From an uncultured Sphingomonadales bacterium (GTDB lineage Bacteria > Pseudomonadota > Alphaproteobacteria > Sphingomonadales > Sphingomonadaceae), in contig CAIWFP010000291.1 of NCBI GenBank assembly GCA_903911985.1, positions 1-9,357 on the forward strand: a stretch of DNA of 9,357 nucleotides. The letters run 5' to 3'. Positions 1 to 6,371 of this stretch are shown piece by piece (position 1 is the stretch's first letter; each line of letters opens with the position of its first letter). The notes beneath the pieces are model-generated. The model made no database searches. It saw only the letters and a program-made list of their open reading frames with translations, and had not been told where the DNA came from. A program made the translations under genes and the position numbers.

Positions 1-1039
1 AGATGATGTTCTTCGGCACCGGCCCGAGGTTATATTCCGAGGCGTTCGGGATGAAATCGATCGGGTAGGAACCACGGCTGTTCTCGGCGAGGCTGGCATC
101 GTCGAGATCGAGGGTGCGGGTGACGGGGTCGATGACCACATTTTCCAGCACCGTGCCGAAACGCTTGGTGGTGGCGAAAATTTCCGGCTCGGCCTCGGCC
201 GACAGGCGGATCATCTTGGCGTAGCAGCCGCCCTCGAAGTTGAACACGGCGGTGTCCGACCAGCCATGCTCGTCGTCACCGATCAGGGTGCGGCTGGCAT
301 CGGCCGAAAGCGTGGTCTTGCCGGTGCCGGAAAGGCCGAAGAACACGGCGGTATCGCCCTTGGGCCCGATGTTGGCCGAGCAATGCATCGGCATCACGCC
401 ATCCTTGGGCAGCAGATAGTTGAGGATGCCGAACACGCTCTTCTTCATCTCGCCGGCATAGGCCGTGCCACCGATGAGGATCAGCTTCTCGGTGAAGTTG
501 ACCGCGATGATGGTTTCCGAGCGGCAGCCATAACGGGCCGGGTCGGCGCGGAAGCTGGGCAGGTCGATGATGGTATATTCGGGCTCGAACTCGGCCAGTT
601 CAGCAGCGCTCGGGCGCACCAGCAGGGTGCGGATGAACTGGTTGTGCCAGGCCAGCTCGTTGATCACCCGCACATTCACGCGGTGTTCGGCCTGGCTGCC
701 ACCGAACAGGTCGGCGACATAGAGCTTGTCGCGCTTGCCCAGCTCGGCGAAGAAATCGGCCTTGAGCGCGGCGAAATGTTCCGGCGTCATGGCGACGTTG
801 GTCTTGCCCCACCACACCGAATTCTCGGTCTCGGCATCGCGCACGATGAACTTGTCCTTCGCGCTGCGGCCGGTGTGCTTGCCGGTGGCGACCACCAGCG
901 GGCCATCGGCGGCCAGAACGCCCTCGCCATTGCGGACAGCATGCTCAACCAGCGGCGCTGTGCCGAGGTTGGCAAAAATCTGGGCCGAGGTGGCGATGCC
1001 CTGGCGGGCCAGCGGGTAGCTAAGCGCGGAGGAAGTCAA
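1..1039 (-). CDS. pckA: Phosphoenolpyruvate carboxykinase (ATP), partial, C-terminus beyond window
   Basis: Cytosolic gluconeogenic enzyme converting oxaloacetate plus ATP to PEP, CO2 and ADP. Translating the minus strand from a TTG at 1039-1037 gives 346 uninterrupted codons before the window edge; the family is about 530-540 residues, so roughly the last third is missing. Visible motifs: substrate-binding TGRSAKDKF (R58, equivalent to E. coli R65), the kinase-1 P-loop GLSGTGKTTLS at residues 235-245, the metal-binding kinase-2 motif LIGDDEHGW at 252-260, then EGGCYAK and the RGSYP arginine motif. I chose the TTG because GGGAG lies about 6 nt upstream and the protein begins in register with the family; no in-frame ATG lies nearby. 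It is divergent from chvI, the usual alphaproteobacterial arrangement. Identity is very secure; the start is moderately secure. Confidence 0.96.
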   Translation of the reverse strand, partial: MTSSALSYPLARQGIATSAQIFANLGTAPLVEHAVRNGEGVLAADGPLVVATGKHTGRSAKDKFIVRDAETENSVWWGKTNVAMTPEHFAALKADFFAELGKRDKLYVADLFGGSQAEHRVNVRVINELAWHNQFIRTLLVRPSAAELAEFEPEYTIIDLPSFRADPARYGCRSETIIAVNFTEKLILIGGTAYAGEMKKSVFGILNYLLPKDGVMPMHCSANIGPKGDTAVFFGLSGTGKTTLSADASRTLIGDDEHGWSDTAVFNFEGGCYAKMIRLSAEAEPEIFATTKRFGTVLENVVIDPVTRTLDLDDASLAENSRGSYPIDFIPNASEYNLGPVPKNII

Positions 1040-1118
1040 GGTGGTCTCCCGAATATGGGCGCGGACACGCCAGCGCGCGGCCGCAAAGGTGAAGCATAGG
1101 TATGCGAGATTCGCTCAG

Positions 1119-1147
1119 CGCATAGTCCAGCCGTGCCCCCTCGTCAA
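1119..1147 (-). promoter_or_regulatory. Candidate sigma70-like promoter for pckA
   Basis: On the minus strand TTGACG (1147-1142) is followed after exactly 17 bases by TATGCG (1124-1119). The -35 matches consensus at five of six positions; the -10 matches only TAT. A start of transcription near 1112 would give a leader of about 70 nt. The palindrome GCATA-GG-TATGC at 1094-1105 would then lie just downstream of the start and could be an operator. This is inference from pattern only. Confidence 0.35.
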
Positions 1148-1221
1148 ATCAACCGGACGAAATTGCAGCTGGGGGAAATCCCCTAGCGGATAGCTGGTTT
1201 TCACCCGGTTAACGCCGAAGT

Positions 1222-1239
1222 TTGGCTGCGCGTTGGCTG
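1222..1239 (+). promoter_or_regulatory. Direct repeat TTGGCTG, 11 bp period, possible OmpR-type regulator site
   Basis: TTGGCTG occurs at 1222-1228 and again at 1233-1239, so the two copies sit on the same face of the helix. Response regulators of the OmpR/PhoB class, to which ChvI belongs, typically bind such direct repeats about 10-11 bp apart, so autoregulation is possible. A 7-mer pair can arise by chance, and I have no second site to compare. Confidence 0.25.
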
Positions 1240-1280
1240 TGGATTGCCTATCGGCGCGAGAGGCGCTAACCGCGAAGCCT

Positions 1281-2129
1281 ATGGGTGATTTGCCGGATCA
1301 GCAGCGCCTGACAGCCACAGGGCCCCAACCCGCATCAGGCATCGCGCCCGACGCGGGCGGGGCCGCCGCGCCTGATTGCCCAATCGCGCCCGCCGTCGCG
1401 CCCCCCCGTTACACCATCGCGCTGGTCGATGATGACCGCAACATTCTCACCAGCGTGGCTATTGGTCTTGCGGCCGAAGGCTTTGCCACCCGCGTCTATG
1501 CCGATGGCGCCAGCGCGCTGAAGGCGCTGCTGGAAAACCCGCCGGACCTCGCGGTGTTCGACATCAAGATGCCGCGCATGGATGGCATGGAACTGCTGAC
1601 CCAGCTGCGCGCCAAATCGGCGCTGCCGGTCATCTTCCTCACCAGCATGGATACGGAGCCCGACGAGGCCCTGGGGCTCGCCTTGGGGGCGGACGACTAT
1701 ATCGCCAAGCCCTTCTCGCTGCGCCTGCTGGTGGCGCGCATCCGGGCTATTCTGCGACGGCTCGACGCCACCCGCGCCGATGCGGTGGATGGCCAGACGG
1801 GCGATGGCGAGAGGGGCGCCCTGCCCGACCCCATTCGCCGGGGGCGCCTGACGATGGACCCCACGCGCCACGCGGTGGAATGGGCGGGCGTTCCCATCAG
1901 CCTTACCGTCACCGAGTTCCTCATTCTGGAGGCACTGGCCCAGCGCCCCGGCGTCATCAAGAGCCGCAACCAGCTGATGGATGCGGCCTATAGCGACGAC
2001 ATCTATGTGGATGACCGGACGATCGACAGCCACATCAAGCGGCTGCGGCGCAAGTTCCGTGGCGCCGACCCGGAGTTCAAGGCCATCGAGACACTTTATG
2101 GCGCGGGCTATTCCTTTGCGGACTCCTGA
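1281..2129 (+). CDS. chvI: ChvI-type OmpR-family response regulator with N-terminal extension
   Basis: DNA-binding response regulator partnered with ChvG; in alphaproteobacteria this pair controls envelope, acid-stress and carbon-related genes. With the ATG at 1281 the protein has 282 residues. The receiver domain starts near residue 45: acidic pocket DDD at 50-52, phospho-acceptor D94 in VFDIKMPRMDG, switch threonine T121, lysine K143 in AKPF. A winged-helix domain follows from about 188 (TVTEFLILEAL, then DRTIDSHIKRLRRKF and the wing YGAGYSF). The opening IALVDDDRNILTSV is typical of ChvI. About 43 Ala/Pro/Gly-rich residues precede the receiver, whereas ChvI normally begins right at it. In-frame TTG (1233) and GTG (1239) lie upstream without a ribosome site, and TTG 1290 lies just inside. 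No start codon lies nearer the receiver, so the extension holds under any choice unless there is a frameshift. Confidence 0.93.
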   Translation: MGDLPDQQRLTATGPQPASGIAPDAGGAAAPDCPIAPAVAPPRYTIALVDDDRNILTSVAIGLAAEGFATRVYADGASALKALLENPPDLAVFDIKMPRMDGMELLTQLRAKSALPVIFLTSMDTEPDEALGLALGADDYIAKPFSLRLLVARIRAILRRLDATRADAVDGQTGDGERGALPDPIRRGRLTMDPTRHAVEWAGVPISLTVTEFLILEALAQRPGVIKSRNQLMDAAYSDDIYVDDRTIDSHIKRLRRKFRGADPEFKAIETLYGAGYSFADS

Positions 2130-2174
2130 GGTGATGCCATTGGCCGCCTCCCCGCCGCTGCCCCACCGGGCGCC

Positions 2175-3920
2175 ATGAGCGACGGGGAAGACATCTCGCT
2201 GCCGCTGGTGTCGCGGCGGGGGGTATCGCTCACCACGCGCATTCTGGCGGTGAATGTGTTCGTGCTCGGGCTCATCGCCTCGAGCCTGCTCTACCTCGAT
2301 TCCTATCGCAACGAACTGCTGGCCGAGCGCATGCGGCAGGCGGGGGCCGAGATCGATATTGCCGCCCTCGCCCTTTCCGGGACGCAGCCGACCGCCCCCT
2401 CAGCTACTGGCGTGTCGGGGGTTGGCGCAACCGGCGTGTCGCCCGCGACGGCGGATCTGATGGTGCGCATCGGCGCGGCCCGCCGGGTTCGCCTGCGCCT
2501 GTTCACCGCGCAAGGGGTCTTGCTCGCCGACAGTTTCAGCCTTAGCCCACGCGGGCCCGCCTTCACTCTGGTGGACCCGGCGAGCGAGCGGTTCTACATC
2601 AAGGCCGCCCGCCTGCTGGATCGCGGTATGGACGCGCTGCTGGGCGACCCGCCGGTGGGGCTGTGGCGGGAACCGCCGCCCGGCACCGCCGCCACAGCCA
2701 GCCTGTGGCCGGAAATCGCCACCGCCGCCCGCACCGGGGGCATTTCCGTGCGCGAACGCTACGCGCCCGATCGCACCCCGGTCATCACTGCCGCCCTTGC
2801 CCTGCCCGCCGCCACCCCTGCCGCCGCCCCTGCCGGTGCTGGCGCCCCAGCCCCTGCCGGCGCCTCTGCCGGCGCCCCTGCCGGCCCCCCGCATGGGCTG
2901 ATGCTGCTAACCGAACGCAACGATCGCGACATTACCTCGAAGGTGCGCGAGGCCCGCCAGAACATCGCCGATGTGGTGGGGCTGGCGCTGCTGGTCTCGG
3001 TGTTCCTCTCGCTGTTTCTGGCACGCACCATTGTGAACCCGCTGCGGCTGCTGGTGCGCGCGGCGGTGCGGGTGCGGCTGGGGCGCGAGCGCGAGGTGGT
3101 GGTGCCCCGTTTGCCCCAGCGGCGCGACGAAATCGGCCTGCTCGCCCGCGCCTTTTCCGACATGACCACCGCCCTGCGCCAGCGCATCGACGCGGTGGAA
3201 AGCTTTGCCGCCGATGTCGCCCACGAAATCAAGAACCCGCTGGCCTCCCTGCGCAGCGCCCTCGATGTGCTCGACACGGTGGAGCAGCCCGATCTGCGCC
3301 GCCAGCTGCTCGACATCGCCGCCCATGATGTGCAGCGCATCGACCGGCTGATTACCGAAATTGCCGATGCCAGCCGCATCGATGCCGAACTGTCGCGCAC
3401 CACCTTTGTGCCGGTGGATATGCTGGCACTGGCCGCCGCGCTGGTGGGCGCGCGCTCGCGGCGGCCCGCCCATGATCCGTCGCTGACCGACCAGACCGCG
3501 CAGGATTCCGCAAAGGCCCCGGTGCGCCTGCGTGTGCGTCAGGATGGGGATGAGGCGCCCGTGGTGCCCGGCGACCCGGCACGGCTGGAGCGGGTGCTGG
3601 AAAACCTGCTCGACAATGCCATATCCTTTTCGCCCCCCGGCGGGGTGGTGGATGTGGTGGTCGCGGCCCATGGCGGGCGGGTGGCGGTGGTGGTTTCCGA
3701 TGACGGCCCCGGCATCGCCCCCGACGCGCGCGAGCGCGTGTTCGAACGCTTCCATTCGCTGCGCCCGGAGGCCGAGGATTTTGGCCGCCATTCGGGGCTG
3801 GGGCTGGCCATCGCCCGCACGATTGTCGAGGCGCATCAGGGCACGCTCACCGCGCGCGACCCGCAAAGCCCCCGGCTCGGCGCGCGGCTTGTGGTGGATT
3901 TGCCCGCTTGGCGGCAATAA
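2175..3920 (+). CDS. chvG: ChvG-type membrane sensor histidine kinase
   Basis: Inner-membrane histidine kinase (581 residues, close to the roughly 595 of rhizobial ExoS/ChvG) that phosphorylates ChvI. Domains in order: short cytoplasmic N-terminus; membrane segment 1 at about 23-41; periplasmic stimulus-sensing domain to about 262; membrane segment 2 at about 267-286; HAMP linker beginning TIVNPLRLL; H-box DVAHEIKNP with phospho-accepting H350; then an ATP-binding domain with N-box N477/N481, DDGPG at 509-513 and the HSGLGLAIARTI lid region from 539. All catalytic motifs are intact. Residues 209-241 of the periplasmic domain are almost only Ala, Pro and Gly. The gene starts 45 nt after chvI without a clear ribosome site and ends in tandem stops TAA-TGA, 27 nt before hprK. 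Confidence 0.95.
   Translation: MSDGEDISLPLVSRRGVSLTTRILAVNVFVLGLIASSLLYLDSYRNELLAERMRQAGAEIDIAALALSGTQPTAPSATGVSGVGATGVSPATADLMVRIGAARRVRLRLFTAQGVLLADSFSLSPRGPAFTLVDPASERFYIKAARLLDRGMDALLGDPPVGLWREPPPGTAATASLWPEIATAARTGGISVRERYAPDRTPVITAALALPAATPAAAPAGAGAPAPAGASAGAPAGPPHGLMLLTERNDRDITSKVREARQNIADVVGLALLVSVFLSLFLARTIVNPLRLLVRAAVRVRLGREREVVVPRLPQRRDEIGLLARAFSDMTTALRQRIDAVESFAADVAHEIKNPLASLRSALDVLDTVEQPDLRRQLLDIAAHDVQRIDRLITEIADASRIDAELSRTTFVPVDMLALAAALVGARSRRPAHDPSLTDQTAQDSAKAPVRLRVRQDGDEAPVVPGDPARLERVLENLLDNAISFSPPGGVVDVVVAAHGGRVAVVVSDDGPGIAPDARERVFERFHSLRPEAEDFGRHSGLGLAIARTIVEAHQGTLTARDPQSPRLGARLVVDLPAWRQ
2802..2891 (+). repeat. Imperfect GC-rich repeat encoding an Ala/Pro/Gly segment in chvG
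   Basis: A stretch of imperfect repeats of GCCCCTGCCGG-type units keeps the chvG frame and encodes about 30 residues of Ala-Pro-Gly combinations with short PAG/APAGA motifs. It lies near the end of the periplasmic sensor domain, just before the second membrane segment. Repeats of this kind expand and contract by replication slippage. Confidence 0.7.
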
Positions 3921-3947
3921 TGAGGGCGCAATGATGGGGCCACAATC

Positions 3948-4388
3948 ATGACCGGGCGCAACACGGCGCGGCTGCGTCAGGCAACCTGCGTCGCCATCGG
4001 CATCCGCGCCATCCTCATCGAAGGCGCGCCGGGCGTCGGCAAGTCCAGCCTCGCGCTGGCGCTGATCGATCGTGGCGCGGATCTGGTCGGCGACGACGGC
4101 GTGTCGCTGAGCGTTGCGGATGGCCGCGTGCTGGCCAGCCCCGCCCCTGCCACGCGCGGGCTGCTGGAGGTGCGCGGGCTCGGCCTGTTGCCCTTTACGC
4201 CCCGCGACAGCGTTCCGGTCGCCCTGCTGCTGCGGCTCGATGCGGGTGCGCCGCGCTATATCGAGGAGGCAGGGCGTGAGAGTCTGGAGGGCGTTTCCCT
4301 GCCGCTTATCACCCTGTGGCCGCGCACCCCGGTTCTGGCCCTGCGCGCCGAGCTGGCCTTGACCCACTACGGCCTGCCGGCAGCCTGA
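3948..4388 (+). CDS. hprK: HPr kinase/phosphorylase, short alphaproteobacterial form
   Basis: Cytosolic enzyme that phosphorylates and dephosphorylates HPr on a regulatory serine. The protein has 146 residues, about half of the Firmicutes enzyme (about 310); only the catalytic C-terminal part is present, which is the known alphaproteobacterial form, so this is not a local truncation. Motifs: Walker A GAPGVGKS at 26-33, acidic pair D49-D50 in LVGDDGVSL, and the family signature LEVRGLGLLPF at about 73-83, then EGVSLPLITLWP. The ATG at 3948 lies 27 nt after the chvG stop; two earlier ATGs (3931, 3934) are out of frame. Its likely substrate, HPr, is encoded about 1.7 kb downstream in the same direction. 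Confidence 0.93.
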   Translation: MTGRNTARLRQATCVAIGIRAILIEGAPGVGKSSLALALIDRGADLVGDDGVSLSVADGRVLASPAPATRGLLEVRGLGLLPFTPRDSVPVALLLRLDAGAPRYIEEAGRESLEGVSLPLITLWPRTPVLALRAELALTHYGLPAA

Positions 4389-4521
4389 GGTCGCCCGGCC
4401 GCCAGCGGCGGTCCCCTCCCACAAATTTCCCGCGTGGGTGCCCCAAAATTCGACAGCCTGCCTTCGACAGGACGCACGCCCCCTTCCCTTTTGCGCGCGA
4501 ACGGCGCAGAGCCAACGGCCG

Positions 4522-5526
4522 ATGGTTGCCGAGTCCCCCCCCCTTTCTCCACCGCCCGCCGCTGCGGAGCCGAAGCCGGACGAGCGCCAGCGCGTGTTGC
4601 TGGTGACGGGTGTTTTGGGCGCGGGCAAGACCACGGCGCTGCACGCGCTGGAGGATCTGGGCTGGGAGGTCATCGACAATTTCCCCATCCGCCTGCTGGA
4701 GCGGCTGATCGACAGCCCCGACCGCACCGTCGGTCTGCAATCGAGCGACGACAGGGCGGCCGGCGACGACCGGGCGGATCTGCACGCGCCTCTGGCCATC
4801 GGGTTTGATTCGCGCACGCGCGGCTTCAATCCCCATCTCATCATCGAACTGGTCAAGCGCCTGTCGCTGCGCGACGATCTGCAGATCACCACCCTCTATC
4901 TCGATTGCTCGGCCGAGGAACTGCAGCGCCGCTATAACGAGACCCGCCGCCGCCACCCGCTGGCCGCCGACATGCCCGTCTCCGCCGGAATCGCCGCGGA
5001 GCGGGACCTGATGGAGCCGCTGCGCCGCTGGGCCGATATTGTGGTGAACACCACCGCCTTTTCCAGCAACCTGCTTTCCCACGCCATTCGCGAGCAATTC
5101 ACCCCCGATCAGGGTCAGGCGATGACGGTCACCGTCACCAGCTTCGGCTTTGCCCGGGGCATGCCGCCGGTGGCCGATTACATCTTCGACATGCGGTTTC
5201 TCGACAATCCGCACTGGGACCCGCAATTGCGCCCGCAAACCGGGCGGGACCCGGAGGTTGGCGCCTTTGTGCGGCGTGATCCGGCCTTTGCCGATGCCTT
5301 TGCCCGTATCCGGGATCTGCTGCTGACGGTGCTTCCGCGCTTCCGGGTGCAGGGCAAGGCCTATGTCACCATCGCCTTTGGCTGCACCGGCGGGCGTCAC
5401 CGCTCGGTATTTGTCGCCGAGGAGATCGCGCTGGCCTTGCGCGAGGCGGGATTTTCGCCCACATTGCTGCATCGCAACCTGGCTTCGCGCGCGGCGGATC
5501 TCGTCGAGGGTGGAGCAACACGATGA
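4522..5526 (+). CDS. rapZ: RapZ-family nucleotide-binding protein
   Basis: RapZ (formerly YvcJ/YhbJ) binds nucleotides; in enterobacteria it is an RNA adaptor controlling glucosamine-6-phosphate synthase, but its alphaproteobacterial role is not established. With ATG 4522 it has 334 residues, longer than the usual 284-310 because of a Pro/Ala/Glu-rich head of about 24 residues. Motifs: Walker A GVLGAGKTT at 30-38 (the family more often has GLSGAGKST), DNFP at 52-55 (usually DNLP), IGFDSRTR, NETRRRHPL, SFGFARGMP, DMRFLDNP and the diagnostic GCTGGRHRSV at 287-296. The strongly basic C-terminal tail that E. coli RapZ uses for RNA binding is absent. An upstream in-frame GTG (4438) would add 28 atypical residues and is less likely. 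The ribosome site is weak at either start. Confidence 0.93.
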   Translation: MVAESPPLSPPPAAAEPKPDERQRVLLVTGVLGAGKTTALHALEDLGWEVIDNFPIRLLERLIDSPDRTVGLQSSDDRAAGDDRADLHAPLAIGFDSRTRGFNPHLIIELVKRLSLRDDLQITTLYLDCSAEELQRRYNETRRRHPLAADMPVSAGIAAERDLMEPLRRWADIVVNTTAFSSNLLSHAIREQFTPDQGQAMTVTVTSFGFARGMPPVADYIFDMRFLDNPHWDPQLRPQTGRDPEVGAFVRRDPAFADAFARIRDLLLTVLPRFRVQGKAYVTIAFGCTGGRHRSVFVAEEIALALREAGFSPTLLHRNLASRAADLVEGGATR

Positions 5527-5584
5527 CGCGGGCCACCGGCTCCCTCGTGGTTTGGCGCGCGATAGTTCGGAGCGCATTGTCCGC

Positions 5585-5989
5585 ATGATCGGCCTGATCC
5601 TTGTTACCCACGGCAATCTCGCTGCGGAATTCGTGCATGCGATGGAACATGTGGTGGGGCGACAGGAAGCTGTCGCCACCGTGTGCATCGGCCCGAATGA
5701 CGACGTCGAACGGCGGCGCAAGGACATCGCCGATGCCATTCGCGCGGTGGACAGCGGCGGCGGAACCATCATTCTCACCGATCTGTTCGGCGGCACGCCC
5801 TCAAACCTTGCCATCTCCCTGATGGAGGCGGGCAAGGTGGAAGTGATCGCCGGGATCAATCTGCCGATGCTGATCCGGCTGGCTGGCGCCCGCAAGGCTG
5901 GCGACGTGCATGCCGTGGCCGTGGCCGCACGCGATGCCGGGCGCAACTACATCACCATCGCCTCCGAATTTCTGGGGCAGGATGCCTGA
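5585..5989 (+). CDS. manX: PTS mannose-family EIIA protein, regulatory
   Basis: Cytosolic phosphocarrier that takes phosphate from HPr. At 134 residues it is a free-standing EIIA domain of the mannose/fructose/sorbose class. The active-site histidine is H9 in LILVTHGNLA, and DLFGGTPSN at 66-74 is the conserved loop beside it. No EIIB, EIIC or EIID gene lies next to it, so a regulatory role is inferred rather than sugar uptake, as known for alphaproteobacterial homologues. I chose ATG 5585 because the family begins directly with this strand; the same frame is open for 74 codons upstream but that part overlaps rapZ and resembles nothing in the family. GGAG at 5569-5572 is a rather distant ribosome site. 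The gene follows rapZ by 58 nt. Confidence 0.94.
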   Translation: MIGLILVTHGNLAAEFVHAMEHVVGRQEAVATVCIGPNDDVERRRKDIADAIRAVDSGGGTIILTDLFGGTPSNLAISLMEAGKVEVIAGINLPMLIRLAGARKAGDVHAVAVAARDAGRNYITIASEFLGQDA

Positions 5990-6049
5990 GCCATCGTGGC
6001 GATTAGAATGAAGCGGCATTTGCCCGAAACAACACGACAACAACAAAAC

Positions 6050-6060
6050 AGGAGGGTGAC
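6050..6060 (+). promoter_or_regulatory. Strong ribosome binding site of the HPr gene
   Basis: AGGAGG at 6050-6055 lies 5 nt before the HPr ATG, a near-perfect Shine-Dalgarno and the best in the window. The bases just upstream (about 6026-6049) are nearly all A and C, so this leader should be unstructured. Both features point to high translation of HPr compared with its neighbours. Confidence 0.8.
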
Positions 6061-6339
6061 ATGGCTGAACTGAAAGAGACCGTCACCATCGTCAACGCCA
6101 AGGGCCTGCACGCGCGGGCCAGTGCCAAATTCGTCAACATGGTGGTCACCCTGCCCGGAGAACCGGCCGTGCGCGTGGTGAAGGACGGCGCGGATGCCGG
6201 TGGCGGATCAATTCTGGGCCTGATGATGCTGGGCGCCGCCAAGGGCGATGTGATCGACATCATCGTTTCCGGCGAGGGTGCCGAAATGGCTCTGGCAAAG
6301 CTGACGGGTCTGGTTCTGGACGGCTTCGGCGAGGATTGA
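6061..6339 (+). CDS. ptsH: HPr phosphocarrier protein
   Basis: Small cytosolic phosphocarrier (92 residues, normal length) of the phosphotransferase chain. The catalytic histidine is H17 in AKGLHARASAKFV. The regulatory serine is S50 in GGGSILGLMMLGA, which corresponds to Ser46 of classical HPr and is the target of HprK; the surrounding motif is preserved, supporting a functional pair with hprK upstream. It is likely a member of the nitrogen-type branch (NPr-like), receiving phosphate from an enzyme I (PtsP type) that is not in this window. Its own strong ribosome site and a 71-nt gap after the EIIA gene suggest it is translated more than its neighbours. Confidence 0.96.
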   Translation: MAELKETVTIVNAKGLHARASAKFVNMVVTLPGEPAVRVVKDGADAGGGSILGLMMLGAAKGDVIDIIVSGEGAEMALAKLTGLVLDGFGED

Positions 6340-6371
6340 GCGGGCAAAGCCACTGCCTGCGGGAAGATATC

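Larger units (their letters stand above)
1040..1280. other. Divergent intergenic control region between pckA and chvI
   Basis: These 241 bases separate two divergent genes and must carry both promoters. I see no RNA gene and no convincing ORF. Visible elements are a sigma70-like promoter candidate facing pckA (1119-1147), the palindrome GCATA-GG-TATGC (1094-1105), the palindrome GGGGA-AA-TCCCC (1172-1183) and the direct repeat TTGGCTG at 1222-1228 and 1233-1239. I could not settle on a clear -35/-10 pair for chvI. Confidence 0.7.

Noticed and set aside
266..1099. Plus-strand frame of 277 codons opposite pckA
   Set aside because: Antisense shadow of a clear pckA; no domain and no ribosome site.
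4449..4470. TTCGACAG repeated twice between hprK and rapZ, plus a small CCGCC-AGC-GGCGG hairpin near 4398-4410
   Set aside because: Short and without a consistent structure or a following T-run; chance is a sufficient explanation in GC-rich DNA.
4438..4521. GTG start giving RapZ 28 more residues
   Set aside because: The added residues do not resemble the family and no ribosome site precedes the GTG; ATG 4522 is preferred, though a start nearer the P-loop cannot be excluded.
5363..5584. Upstream extension of the EIIA frame by 74 codons
   Set aside because: It overlaps the 3' end of rapZ, which is conserved in its own frame, and EIIA proteins begin at the ATG at 5585.
2907..5946. Two very long minus-strand reading frames (about 661 and 545 codons) opposite chvG, hprK and rapZ
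   Set aside because: They lie antisense to genes with intact diagnostic motifs, have repetitive Arg/Gly/Gln/His-rich translations with no recognisable domain, and are expected in high-GC DNA.
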